A DNA stretch of 64,000 nt from assembly GCF_049847105.1 (NCBI RefSeq), contig NZ_JBNCNS010000004.1, positions 372,001 through 436,000 on the forward strand. Reading direction: 5' to 3'. Of this stretch, positions 36,131-43,951 are shown piece after piece; within the stretch, counting starts at the first letter, position 1, and each line of letters opens with the position of its first letter. Source of the stretch: Gordonia sp049847105 (GTDB taxonomy: Bacteria > Actinomycetota > Actinomycetes > Mycobacteriales > Mycobacteriaceae). The position numbers and the translations under genes are program-made. Below the pieces are notes generated by a model. The model was not told where the DNA came from. It made no database searches and was given only the letters and a program-made list of their open reading frames with translations.

Positions 36131-37129
36131 TCATTGCGCTGCACCCCGCAGCGCCAGCTCTCTGCACGCGTCGAGATAACTCATCGATCCACGTGAACCC
36201 GGGTCATATTCGATGATGGTCATGCCGAAGCCCGGGGCCTCAGAGACCTTCACGCTCCGCGGGATGATCGCCTTCAGCACCTTGTCACCGAAGTGATTGC
36301 GCACCTCGTCCGCGACCTGATCGGCGAGCTTGGTCCTGCCGTCGTACATGGTGAGCACCACGGTCGAGACATGCAGCGCCGGATTGAGATGTGCCTGGAC
36401 CAACTCGATGTTGCGGAGCAGTTGGCCGACCCCCTCAAGCGCGTAGTACTCACACTGGATCGGGATCAGAACCTCTTTGGCCGCCACCATTGCATTGACC
36501 GTCAGCAGGCCGAGGGACGGCGGGCAGTCGATGAGCACGTAGTCGACGTCGAGGTCTCGTAGCGTGTCCTCGTTCAATGCGTTGCGAAGTCGGTTCTCCC
36601 GAGCGACCAACGAGACCAGTTCGATCTCGGCGCCGGCCAAGTCGAGCGTGGCAGGCACGCACAGGAGCCGATCGTTGTTGGGGCTCTTCTGGGTCGCTTC
36701 GGCGAGCGTGACCTCACCCAGCAACAGTTCATAGACCGATGCGATGTCCGGAGCGCGATGATCGATGCCGAGTGCCGTACTCGCGTTGCCCTGGGGATCG
36801 AGATCGACGACGAGGACACCGAGTCCATGCAGGGCCAGGCCCGCAGCCAGATTCACCGCGGTGGTGGTCTTGCCGACGCCGCCTTTCTGATTGGCGATCG
36901 TGAGGATCCGAGTCTTCGGCGGGCGGGGGAGTTGGCCGGAACCACCGGGCGTGAGGACCTGACTCGCGCGCGCGGCCGCAGCGGCTATCGGGGTGTCGTG
37001 GAATTCAGGTCGTGATGTCGGGGGGGCTGGGGTTGGGGGAGCTGGGGTCGGGGGAGCTGGGGTCGGGGGGGTAGGGGAGCCGCCACCGATAGTGGTTTCA
37101 CGTGAAACACTCGGGTCCTGATCGACCAC
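36131..37129 (-). CDS. parA: Chromosome partitioning ATPase ParA
   Basis: About 332 residues with the deviant Walker A motif QKGGVGKTTTAVNLAA, Walker A' DLDPQGNAST and Walker B IDCPPSLGLL of ParA/Soj proteins. A Pro/Thr/Ala-rich repeat (PPTPAPPTP) lies at about 20-42 and is encoded by a nearly G-only stretch on the opposite strand. GTG 37129 (MVDQDPSVSRE) is the start; the frame extends further upstream without conservation. The parS-like site at 37094 lies within codons 7-12 of parA. Confidence 0.93.
   Translation of the reverse strand: MVDQDPSVSRETTIGGGSPTPPTPAPPTPAPPTPAPPTSRPEFHDTPIAAAAARASQVLTPGGSGQLPRPPKTRILTIANQKGGVGKTTTAVNLAAGLALHGLGVLVVDLDPQGNASTALGIDHRAPDIASVYELLLGEVTLAEATQKSPNNDRLLCVPATLDLAGAEIELVSLVARENRLRNALNEDTLRDLDVDYVLIDCPPSLGLLTVNAMVAAKEVLIPIQCEYYALEGVGQLLRNIELVQAHLNPALHVSTVVLTMYDGRTKLADQVADEVRNHFGDKVLKAIIPRSVKVSEAPGFGMTIIEYDPGSRGSMSYLDACRELALRGAAQ
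37020..37078 (+). other. G-rich tract with G-quadruplex potential
   Basis: Seven or more runs of four to seven Gs separated by one to four other bases occur within about 60 bp on the plus strand, which is the template strand for parA. The tract encodes the Pro-rich repeat of ParA on the other strand. It fits the usual pattern for intramolecular quadruplexes. Confidence 0.7.
37094..37109. other. parS: parS-like site 1
   Basis: GGTTTCACGTGAAACA matches the parS consensus TGTTTCACGTGAAACA at 15 of 16 positions. It lies inside the 5' end of parA. Confidence 0.9.
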
Positions 37130-37272
37130 GCTTGGACTCCTTCGCCCGACTTCGTAACCTTCGGCAACCTGCCCCGCGTGGGCATCTCGATGATCAGCGG
37201 CTTCCGATGCCGCCGACCGATCACCGGTCTGCCGTCTATTCTGCGCCCTCCGTGGACTCCACACCAATCCGG

Positions 37273-37983
37273 TCACCTCTTCTTGTTGCGTGTTCGCGAA
37301 CGCTTGCCAGAACCCCCGCCGATACGCCGTTTCGTCCCGATCACCACGGTGGTCGGGACGTCCAGGACGCCTTTTCCGCACTCGTCCACCCGGAGGTTGG
37401 TGATCCCGGACCGACCGACAAGATCGCGGTCGCGGTCGATCTCCTCGCGGGCAGACGCACCCTTGATGGCCACCATTCTGCCGTCCTCCCGAACCAGAGG
37501 ACCGGACCACTTCGCCAAGCGCTCGAGTGGCGCCACCGCACGCGAGGTGACCACATCAGCGTCACCCACCTCCACACGGATCGCCTTCTCCTCGGCACGC
37601 CCGCGAACCACCGTCACGTCGAGCTCCAACTCCGTAACGATGCGGCGCAGGAAGTCACTCCGTCGCAGGAGAGGCTCCACGAGCGTCACAGACAGATCCG
37701 GGCGCGCGATGGCCAGGGGGATTCCCGGCAGCCCTGCGCCGCTCCCGATGTCGACGATCGACTCGCCGTCGTCGATCACGTCGCCGATGACTGCACAGTT
37801 GAGGATGTGCCGATCCCAGAGGCGCGGCACCTCCCGCGGTCCGATAAGCCCGAGAACCACACCATCACCCGCAAGTGCTTCGTGGTACCGCTCGGCGATC
37901 TCCAGACGGTCACCGAACACGGTGACGGCCTCTGGGGGAGCGGGCCGCCTATCGTCCGTCTCGGTTGGTTCCACGTGAAACAT
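37273..37983 (-). CDS. rsmG: 16S rRNA (guanine527-N7)-methyltransferase
   Basis: A 236-residue GidB/RsmG protein. LIGPREVPRLWDRHILNC is the family entry motif and VDIGSGAGLPGIPLAIARPD the SAM-binding loop. DVVTSRAVAPLERLAKW follows, and the basic C-terminal tail is longer than usual (GKRSRTRNKKR). It methylates G527 (E. coli numbering) of 16S rRNA; loss gives low-level streptomycin resistance in several species. The ATG at 37983 lies within parS-like site 2, so the first six codons double as a ParB site. Confidence 0.95.
   Translation of the reverse strand: MFHVEPTETDDRRPAPPEAVTVFGDRLEIAERYHEALAGDGVVLGLIGPREVPRLWDRHILNCAVIGDVIDDGESIVDIGSGAGLPGIPLAIARPDLSVTLVEPLLRRSDFLRRIVTELELDVTVVRGRAEEKAIRVEVGDADVVTSRAVAPLERLAKWSGPLVREDGRMVAIKGASAREEIDRDRDLVGRSGITNLRVDECGKGVLDVPTTVVIGTKRRIGGGSGKRSRTRNKKR
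37967..37982. other. parS: parS-like site 2 overlapping rsmG start
   Basis: GGTTCCACGTGAAACA matches parS at 14 of 16 positions. On the minus strand it forms codons 1-6 of rsmG (MFHVEP). Confidence 0.75.
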
Positions 37984-38012
37984 CCTTTCATCGGCAATGC
38001 TTGGGCCCGCTC

Positions 38013-38028
38013 TGTTTCACGTGAAACC
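38013..38028. other. parS: parS-like site 3
   Basis: TGTTTCACGTGAAACC matches parS at 15 of 16 positions, in the rsmG-jag intergenic region. Confidence 0.9.
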
Positions 38029-38054
38029 AACGACGATGCTTTGCTTACTCCACG

Positions 38055-38070
38055 CGTTTCACGTGAAACA
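38055..38070. other. parS: parS-like site 4
   Basis: CGTTTCACGTGAAACA matches parS at 15 of 16 positions, 42 bp from site 3. Confidence 0.9.
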
Positions 38071-38128
38071 GCAGAGTGGCTGCCACCCGTGAACTACATC
38101 AGTGTGATTACTGATCCCGGATACAACA

Positions 38129-38152
38129 AAGTCCCGGCCGTAACCGGGACTT
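38129..38152 (-). terminator. Intrinsic terminator after jag
   Basis: A perfect 9-bp stem (AAGTCCCGG with CCGGGACTT) and 6-base loop lies just after the jag stop, and on the minus strand is followed by TTGTTGTAT. It ends the rpmH-to-jag transcripts and insulates rsmG. Confidence 0.8.
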
Positions 38153-38172
38153 CGTCGGGTGCGTTCACAACA

Positions 38173-38907
38173 CTAGCTGGATCGCAGTACCACCACACGG
38201 CGCTTGGGTTCGGCGCCCTCGCTCTCGCTCATCACGCCGTCGACAGCCGCCACAGCATCGTGCACGATCTTGCGCTCGAACGGCGTCATCGGGTCCAACT
38301 CCTCGCGGACACCCGACTCGCGAACACGTTCCGCCACCTCGCTACCGATCCGGGCCAGCCGGTCGCGACGATCCGCACGCCACCGCGCGATGTCGAGCAT
38401 CAGCCGACTCCGATCGCCTGTCGCCTGCTGCACAGCCAGACGCGTCAGCTCCTGAAGCGCGTCGAGCACCTCACCCTTACGGCCCACGAGCTTCGTCAGA
38501 TCATCGCCACCGTCGATGCTCACGATCGCGCGGTCACCGTCGACGTCGAGATCGATATCTCCGTCGAAGTCGAGGACGTCGAGGAGTTGCTCGAGGTAAT
38601 CGCCGGCGATCTCGCCCTCTTCGACGAGACGCTCTTCATCGTCACGCTCATCATCATCCGAGTCGTCATCATCCGAGTCGTCATCATCAGACTCGTCATC
38701 ATCAGACTCGTCATCCGAGTCGTCCACATCATCGGACGCGGCCTTCTCGGCGTCGGTGGCCGGAGCTTCTCCCGCAGCAGCGGTCTCGGCCCCAGCGGAC
38801 TCGGCATCTGATGTCTCGACCACAGCGCTGTCGGTGACCTCACCAGCCGACTGCGCGGCGTCGTCGCGGGTCTCCTGCTCGTCCTGTGCAGCGGTCTCTG
38901 CTGTCAT
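38173..38907 (-). CDS. jag: Jag/KhpB RNA-binding protein
   Basis: The 244-residue protein has a long acidic N-terminus with repeated SDDD units (about 50-85), then a KH domain (DLDVDGDRAIVSIDGGDDLTKLVGRKGEVLDALQ) and an R3H domain (LDPMTPFERKIVHDAVAA). KhpB-type proteins bind RNA and work with KhpA; the gene stands next to yidC in most actinobacteria (Rv3920c). ATG 38907 is the start. The acidic run is much longer than in mycobacterial homologues. The gene is followed by a clear terminator. Confidence 0.93.
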   Translation of the reverse strand: MTAETAAQDEQETRDDAAQSAGEVTDSAVVETSDAESAGAETAAAGEAPATDAEKAASDDVDDSDDESDDDESDDDDSDDDDSDDDERDDEERLVEEGEIAGDYLEQLLDVLDFDGDIDLDVDGDRAIVSIDGGDDLTKLVGRKGEVLDALQELTRLAVQQATGDRSRLMLDIARWRADRRDRLARIGSEVAERVRESGVREELDPMTPFERKIVHDAVAAVDGVMSESEGAEPKRRVVVLRSS

Positions 38908-38986
38908 CTCAATTCCACCTAACTCTGCTTCTGATCAACGTCTCTGGTGCCACCCACGAAGGGGGGAGGGGAGTGGCCGCCCTCGA

Positions 38987-40312
38987 TCAGCGGCGTCCGC
39001 CCGGACGGCCGCCCTTCTTACGTTTCGCATTGCCCTTACGGTTCTTGCCCGCGACGTGAGCGGTACCCGACTTCTGACCGGCCGGGGCCTTCTGTCCACC
39101 GGCCTCGCCACTCGGGCCCGTCTTCGCGTTCTTCGTCGTCGCGCCGCTACCGTTGCCACTCGATGCCGATTCATCTGACGGCGCGCTCGCGTCCGGGTCG
39201 GACGTCTCGGCATCGTCGGCCTCGACCGCATCAACGGTCGTCGACGACGCCGGAGCAGCCTTCGCACGGCGATCCGGACGGAGCCACCGCTGCAGACCGC
39301 TCAGCGGTCCGGCCGATGTCGCAACCGCAGCAGCAGCCGATTCCGGCTCGTCGCCGTCTCCGTCCGCCTCACCCTTGGTGAGTTTTCGACCGGGATCGGG
39401 GCGCGCACCCGGCTTGGGCGCGTTCGCTTTCTGCTTCTCCTGCTTCTCGAGTTTCGCGGCCTCTTCTTCCTTCGCGATGCGACCGAAGACGATGTGCTGC
39501 TGGCCGTAGGTCCAGATGTTGTTACTCATCCAGTACAGGAGGATGGCCACCGGGAAGAACGGACCGGTCACGAGGATGCCCAGCGGGAAGACGTACAGCG
39601 CGAGCATGTTCATCATGCGGGTCTGCGGATTCTCGAGCGCAGCCTCGGGCTGACGAGCCACCGAGGCTCGCGAGTTCATGTGCGTCGCGATCGAGGCGAC
39701 GATCATCATCGGGATCACCACGACCACGATCTGTCCGCGGGTGAAGTCGATGGGGGCACCGGGCTGAACGAATGCCTGGAACTGCTCGACCGGTTCGGTG
39801 ATGAATGCCGACAACGGGACACCGAACAGCCGGGCGTCCAGGAAGTTCTGGACCAGTTCCGGGCTGAAGGCGTAGTTACCCACCAGACGGGTCTGCTCCG
39901 GCGACATGCCGAGCTGGCCCATCCCGGTTGCCGTGCGGTTGAACGAACGCAGCACGTGGAACAGGCCGATGAACACCGGGACCTGCAGCAGCATCGGGAG
40001 GCAGCCGAGCAGGGGATTGAACCCGTGCTCCTTCTGCAGCTTCTGCATCTCCTCGGTCATCTTCACGCGATCCTTGGCGTACTTCTTGCGGATCGCCTGG
40101 AGCTGAGGATTGATCTCCTGCATCTTCTTCGTGGTGCGGATCTGCTTCACGAAGGGCTTGTACAGAATGGCGCGCAGGGTGAACACGAGGAACACCACCG
40201 ACAGCGCCCAGGCCACACCGTTGCCTCCCGGCGTATCCGGCGTGATCTCGGCGAACAGCCAATGCCAGACCCACATGATCCAGGAGACCGGATAGTAGAT
40301 GAAGTTGAGCAC
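38987..40312 (-). CDS. yidC: Membrane protein insertase YidC
   Basis: A 441-residue YidC. The first helix is near residues 5-22, the hydrophilic hairpin MQEINPQLQAIRKKYAKDRVKMTEEMQKLQKE is characteristic, and GCLPMLLQVPVFIGLFHVLRS forms the core helix. The C-terminal tail of about 170 residues is charged and Ala/Gly-rich, ending GNAKRKKGGRPGGRR, suited to ribosome binding. It inserts proteins into the cytoplasmic membrane with or without Sec. Its start is 3 bp after the yidD stop. Confidence 0.95.
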   Translation of the reverse strand: MLNFIYYPVSWIMWVWHWLFAEITPDTPGGNGVAWALSVVFLVFTLRAILYKPFVKQIRTTKKMQEINPQLQAIRKKYAKDRVKMTEEMQKLQKEHGFNPLLGCLPMLLQVPVFIGLFHVLRSFNRTATGMGQLGMSPEQTRLVGNYAFSPELVQNFLDARLFGVPLSAFITEPVEQFQAFVQPGAPIDFTRGQIVVVVIPMMIVASIATHMNSRASVARQPEAALENPQTRMMNMLALYVFPLGILVTGPFFPVAILLYWMSNNIWTYGQQHIVFGRIAKEEEAAKLEKQEKQKANAPKPGARPDPGRKLTKGEADGDGDEPESAAAAVATSAGPLSGLQRWLRPDRRAKAAPASSTTVDAVEADDAETSDPDASAPSDESASSGNGSGATTKNAKTGPSGEAGGQKAPAGQKSGTAHVAGKNRKGNAKRKKGGRPGGRR

Positions 40313-40315
40313 GGG

Positions 40316-40648
40316 TCAGTTACCCCTAACCTCTGACGGTGTGTTTTCGGTGGCTCTGAACAGTTCCCGGAACCCACGGTCGGGTACCGGGTCGTAGCCG
40401 GGTTTGTGCCACGGGCCGCACTTGAGCAGCCGCACGATCGACAACCACCCGCCATAGACGAATCCATGGCGGGTGAGGGCCTCGACGGCATAGGCCGAGC
40501 ACGTCGGCTCGAAGCGGCACGTGGGAAGCCGCAGTGGGGAGACCCAGGTGCGGTACAGCTCGATCAGGAAGACGATGATCCGCCGCGGCAGAAGGTAGAA
40601 CCACCGCGTGGGTGTTCTCCGTTCGGCCCCGTTCTCGGAATCGGTCAT
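40316..40648 (-). CDS. yidD: Membrane protein insertion efficiency factor YidD
   Basis: A 110-residue YidD: IELYRTWVSPLRLPTCRFEPTCSAYAVEAL with the three conserved cysteines, then GGWLSIVRLLKCGPWHKPGYDPVP. It assists YidC. The ATG at 40648 overlaps the rnpA stop as ATGA, so translation is coupled. Confidence 0.95.
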   Translation of the reverse strand: MTDSENGAERRTPTRWFYLLPRRIIVFLIELYRTWVSPLRLPTCRFEPTCSAYAVEALTRHGFVYGGWLSIVRLLKCGPWHKPGYDPVPDRGFRELFRATENTPSEVRGN

Positions 40649-41067
40649 CGCAATGCCTGACGGTCGGAAGGGTCGAAGGTTTCCCGGACTCGACGTCGCG
40701 ACAGCGCGTCGCCGATTTGTTCCGAGAGTTCGATGCTGCTGAGTTCCGCGGTCGACCTGCGGGCCCGGATGACCATCATGGTCTCGGGAATCCGGAAATC
40801 AGCACGGCACAGATGAAAGGCTGCACGGAGCCGTCGTGCCACGCGATGCCGGATGACCGCATTGCCGACGGTCTTGCTCACGATCAGCCCCAGCCACGGT
40901 CCACCGACCGTGGCGATATCGGGACCGCGCGGACCGTCGGGGCCGGTTGCCGACCCCGTAAGCGGAAGAACATGGATGACGAGGTCACGCGTAGTCACCC
41001 GCACACCGGTCTTCAGCGTGCGATCGAAGTCGGATCCCCGAGAGATCCGATGCGCAGCAGCCACCAT
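40645..41067 (-). CDS. rnpA: Ribonuclease P protein component
   Basis: The 140-residue protein contains the RnpA signature VSKTVGNAVIRHRVARRLRAAF and starts MVAAAHRISRGSDFDRTLK. It binds the RNase P RNA to mature tRNA 5' ends. ATG 41067 is chosen by homology. It overlaps yidD by 4 bp and lies 53 bp after rpmH. Confidence 0.93.
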   Translation of the reverse strand: MVAAAHRISRGSDFDRTLKTGVRVTTRDLVIHVLPLTGSATGPDGPRGPDIATVGGPWLGLIVSKTVGNAVIRHRVARRLRAAFHLCRADFRIPETMMVIRARRSTAELSSIELSEQIGDALSRRRVRETFDPSDRQALR

Positions 41068-41120
41068 CGATACCAGCGACCGGCGATGTCGAGGACACCG
41101 CCGGTGTTGTCGCTGTCGAA

Positions 41121-41264
41121 TCAGGCGGTGAGCTTTGCGCGGCCCTTGCTGCGGCGACCGTTGACGATGGCGCGGCCGGCGCGGGTGCGCATCCGCAACC
41201 GGAAACCGTGCACGCGCGAGCGACGACGATTGTTGGGCTGGAAAGTCCGCTTTCCCTTGGCCAT
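41121..41264 (-). CDS. rpmH: 50S ribosomal protein L34
   Basis: The 47-residue protein reads MAKGKRTFQPNNRRRSRVHG and continues with the classic L34 pattern (FRLRMRTRAGRAI, NGRRSKGRAKL). The ATG at 41264 is preceded by AGGAGTCACCC. It is divergent from dnaA across the upstream origin region. Confidence 0.98.
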   Translation of the reverse strand: MAKGKRTFQPNNRRRSRVHGFRLRMRTRAGRAIVNGRRSKGRAKLTA

Positions 41265-41816
41265 GGGTGACTCCTTGTGCTCCTGCGTGGCGCCGCGCCG
41301 ACTGCACGCGCGAACCACATCCTTCTTGGTGGTCTTCTGATCCCGGTGCGGTGCCGAACTGTTGTCGGTTGGGCGTCCGTGGCTGCGCCGACCGCACCCG
41401 AACTCTCTCGGGAACGAGCACCACATGACCACAGGCCACCGCGCAAATACGCAACCTGGATGACCAGTCGAGACTACTGAGTACGACCGAGCAAATCAAA
41501 CGAGCACAAGGCAAACACCGCCCCACGTGACGTCGCACACAGGTCACCCCGGGTGGACCACCATCCGGATGCACAATCGCGGTGACCTAATCCACCGATT
41601 CACTTTGTCGGCGGGACTGCACTCTGTTAACTTCGGGCGCAGAGTCAACGAAGAGAACGATTCAGTGGACCCTTCCGGCCGCCAGAGCGCTCAACGTACC
41701 CCCAGATCTGTACACAGCTGTGGACAACCATGTGGACAACTCGTGGCAGGGTGCGGCATGGTGACATCCTCATGACCGACGCTGGTCGTTGTTCCGGCAG
41801 GAGGGCCTGGCTACTT
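41265..41816. promoter_or_regulatory. rpmH-dnaA intergenic region with DnaA boxes
   Basis: About 550 bp without a convincing gene. Two perfect boxes of the form TGTGGACAA lie at 41719-41727 and 41731-41739, a pattern fitting dnaA autoregulation. It must contain the rpmH promoter (minus) and the dnaA promoter (plus). Confidence 0.7.
41605..41633 (+). promoter_or_regulatory. Candidate dnaA promoter
   Basis: TTGTCG and TAACTT with a 17-bp spacer (41611-41627) lie upstream of the DnaA boxes. The match is fair and not experimentally supported. Confidence 0.35.
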
Positions 41817-41864
41817 ATGAGTGATGCACCGTTGATTGACGCCCCGTTGAGTGATGCACCGTGA
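41817..41864 (+). CDS. Upstream ORF in the dnaA leader
   Basis: ATG 41817 opens a 15-codon frame (MSDAPLIDAPLSDAP) whose TGA at 41862-41864 overlaps the dnaA ATG by one base (TGATG). AGGAGG lies 12 bp upstream of the ATG. The 14-mer GAGTGATGCACCGT occurs twice in it (41819 and 41849). This layout is typical of translational coupling. Confidence 0.45.
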   Translation: MSDAPLIDAPLSDAP

Positions 41865-43363
41865 TGAGTGATCGCGATACGTTCGGCGAGGTCTGGCAGA
41901 GCGTGGTGGCCGAGCTCAACAACGATGCCGCCGCCCACGACCACGAACCGTTGACCCGCCAGCAGAAGGCCTGGCTCTCGCTCGTCCAGCCGCTCACCCT
42001 CGCCGAGGGGTTCGCACTGCTCACCGTGCCGACCCCGTTGGTCCAGGAACAGATCGAGCGCAACCTCCGCGACACCATCCGATCGGCGCTGAGCCGGCAC
42101 CTCGGCCAGCCGGTCGATCTCGGCGTCCGCATATCCACTCCGGTCGTCGAGGAGCCGCTCCCCGAACCCGTGGCACCGATGACCGAGCGATCCGATCCCG
42201 CGGTCGCCACCGTCGCACCGCCCGCGCCCGCCCAGAGCGGCTTCGACGGACGACCCGAACGTGCTTCCACCTCGGAGCCCGCCGACTGGTCGACCTACTT
42301 CGCCGAGCGGCCGACTGCCGGGCAGTCGCCGTCGAGTGCCAACCTCAGTCCGAAGTACACCTTCGACACCTTCGTCATCGGAGCATCGAACCGATTCGCC
42401 CACGCGTCAGCCGTCGCCGTCGCCGAGGCACCCGCCCGCGCCTACAACCCCCTCTTCATCTGGGGCGAGTCCGGCCTCGGCAAGACCCACCTCCTGCACG
42501 CGGCCGGCCACTACGCGCAACGGCTGTTTCCCGGGATGCGGGTGAAGTACGTCTCCACCGAGGAGTTCACCAACGACTTCATCAACTCCCTGCGTGACGA
42601 CCGGCGGGTCGCGTTCAAACGCCGGTACCGCGACGTCGACGTCCTGCTCGTCGACGACATCCAGTTCCTGATCGGCAAAGAAGGTATCCAGGAAGAGTTC
42701 TTCCACACCTTCAACACGCTGCACAACGCCAGCAAGCAGATCGTCGTCTCGTCCGATCGTCCACCGAAACAGCTTGCGACACTGGAGGACCGACTCCGAA
42801 CTCGTTTCGAGTGGGGTCTGATCACCGATGTTCAGCCGCCCGACCTGGAGACGCGGATCGCGATCCTGCGCAAGAAGGCGCAGATGGACAACATCGCCGT
42901 GCCCGACGACGTGCTCGAACTCATCGCGTCGAAGATCGAACGCAACATCCGCGAGCTCGAGGGCGCCCTCATCCGGGTCACCGCCTTCGCCTCCCTCAAC
43001 AACGCCGACCTCGACAAGTCGCTCGCCGAGGTGGTCCTGCAGGCGCTGCTGCCCAACTCCGGGACCCTCGAGGTCAGTGCAGCCAGCATTCTGGCGATCA
43101 CCGCCGAGTACTTCGACATCTCCGTCGAGGAGCTCCGCGGACCCGGCAAGACCAGATCGATCGCACAGGCGCGGCAGATCTCCATGTACCTCTGCCGCGA
43201 ACTGACCGACCTCTCACTCCCGAAGATCGGCGAGACGTTCGATCGCGACCACACCACGGTCATGTACGCCGAGCGCAAGATCCGCAAGGAGATGGCCGAG
43301 CGACGCAAGGTCTACGACCACGTCCAGGAGCTCACCGCGCGCATCAAGCAACGCGCCGTCTGA
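41864..43363 (+). CDS. dnaA: Chromosomal replication initiator DnaA
   Basis: About 499 residues: N-terminal DnaB/DiaA-binding domain I, a Pro/Ala-rich linker (about 90-150), AAA+ domain with Walker A GESGLGKTHLL and Walker B VLLVDDIQFL, and DNA-binding domain IV with SLPKIGETFDRDHTTVMYAERK. DnaA opens oriC. The ATG at 41864 is preceded in frame by GTG 41861. It is tightly linked to the short upstream ORF. The Walker B and HTH motifs are intact. Confidence 0.98.
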   Translation: MSDRDTFGEVWQSVVAELNNDAAAHDHEPLTRQQKAWLSLVQPLTLAEGFALLTVPTPLVQEQIERNLRDTIRSALSRHLGQPVDLGVRISTPVVEEPLPEPVAPMTERSDPAVATVAPPAPAQSGFDGRPERASTSEPADWSTYFAERPTAGQSPSSANLSPKYTFDTFVIGASNRFAHASAVAVAEAPARAYNPLFIWGESGLGKTHLLHAAGHYAQRLFPGMRVKYVSTEEFTNDFINSLRDDRRVAFKRRYRDVDVLLVDDIQFLIGKEGIQEEFFHTFNTLHNASKQIVVSSDRPPKQLATLEDRLRTRFEWGLITDVQPPDLETRIAILRKKAQMDNIAVPDDVLELIASKIERNIRELEGALIRVTAFASLNNADLDKSLAEVVLQALLPNSGTLEVSAASILAITAEYFDISVEELRGPGKTRSIAQARQISMYLCRELTDLSLPKIGETFDRDHTTVMYAERKIRKEMAERRKVYDHVQELTARIKQRAV

Positions 43364-43951
43364 GCCACTCCGCCGACAACTCTCGACTCGAACCACAGGG
43401 TTTGTCATGCCCGGATCCCTTGGATCCGAGCGGATCCAGTGACCGATTCTTGTCATCAGCCGTTGTGGACAACCCTCGGGATAACCGGCGCCCACTTGTG
43501 CACCGAGCGTGGAGAGAGGTTGAACAATCGTGGGATTCCACATGACCGAGCGATCGGCTCGACAGATATCCACCGCACGTCCACAACCACCCGTCCGCGC
43601 TGACCAGCCACAACCAGCATCCGTACACAGATCCACAGGCCCTATTACTGTCATGGATCCTTCTCTAGAGAATCTCTTATAAAAGAAGGGACTGTGCACA
43701 GTGAGCGTCGGAACACGATCACCGCCGCGACATCACCGCGTTCAGTTCCCCCCAACACCCCCCCGTCTGGCACCCTCGTTCTACAGTGGAATCCCAACCC
43801 GGAATCCCATTCGCATGAGCGAGCGGTACTCCGGCGGGAATCCCCATGCGAACCGCTCAAAGCACTCGCCCCGGGTCGATCCGGATCGGTGCTCGGCGGA
43901 TTCGGGTGGACGTGACGAGAGTCAGCAGACGAAGAAGGGCAACCACCCAGC
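43364..43951. other. oriC: Replication origin oriC (dnaA-dnaN region)
   Basis: 588 bp with no gene, between dnaA and dnaN as in other actinobacteria. A perfect DnaA box TGTGGACAA lies at 43464-43472 and degenerate ones include TTGTGCACC at 43496-43504, with several GTCCACAAC and GATCCACAG type sequences between 43580 and 43640. An AT-rich stretch with CTCTAGAGAATCTCTTATAA (about 43663-43682) is a candidate unwinding element. Confidence 0.85.

Noticed and set aside
37102..38811. A 569-codon plus-strand frame opposite parA, rsmG and jag
   Set aside because: It is a high-GC antisense shadow of three well-conserved genes and has no conserved protein features.
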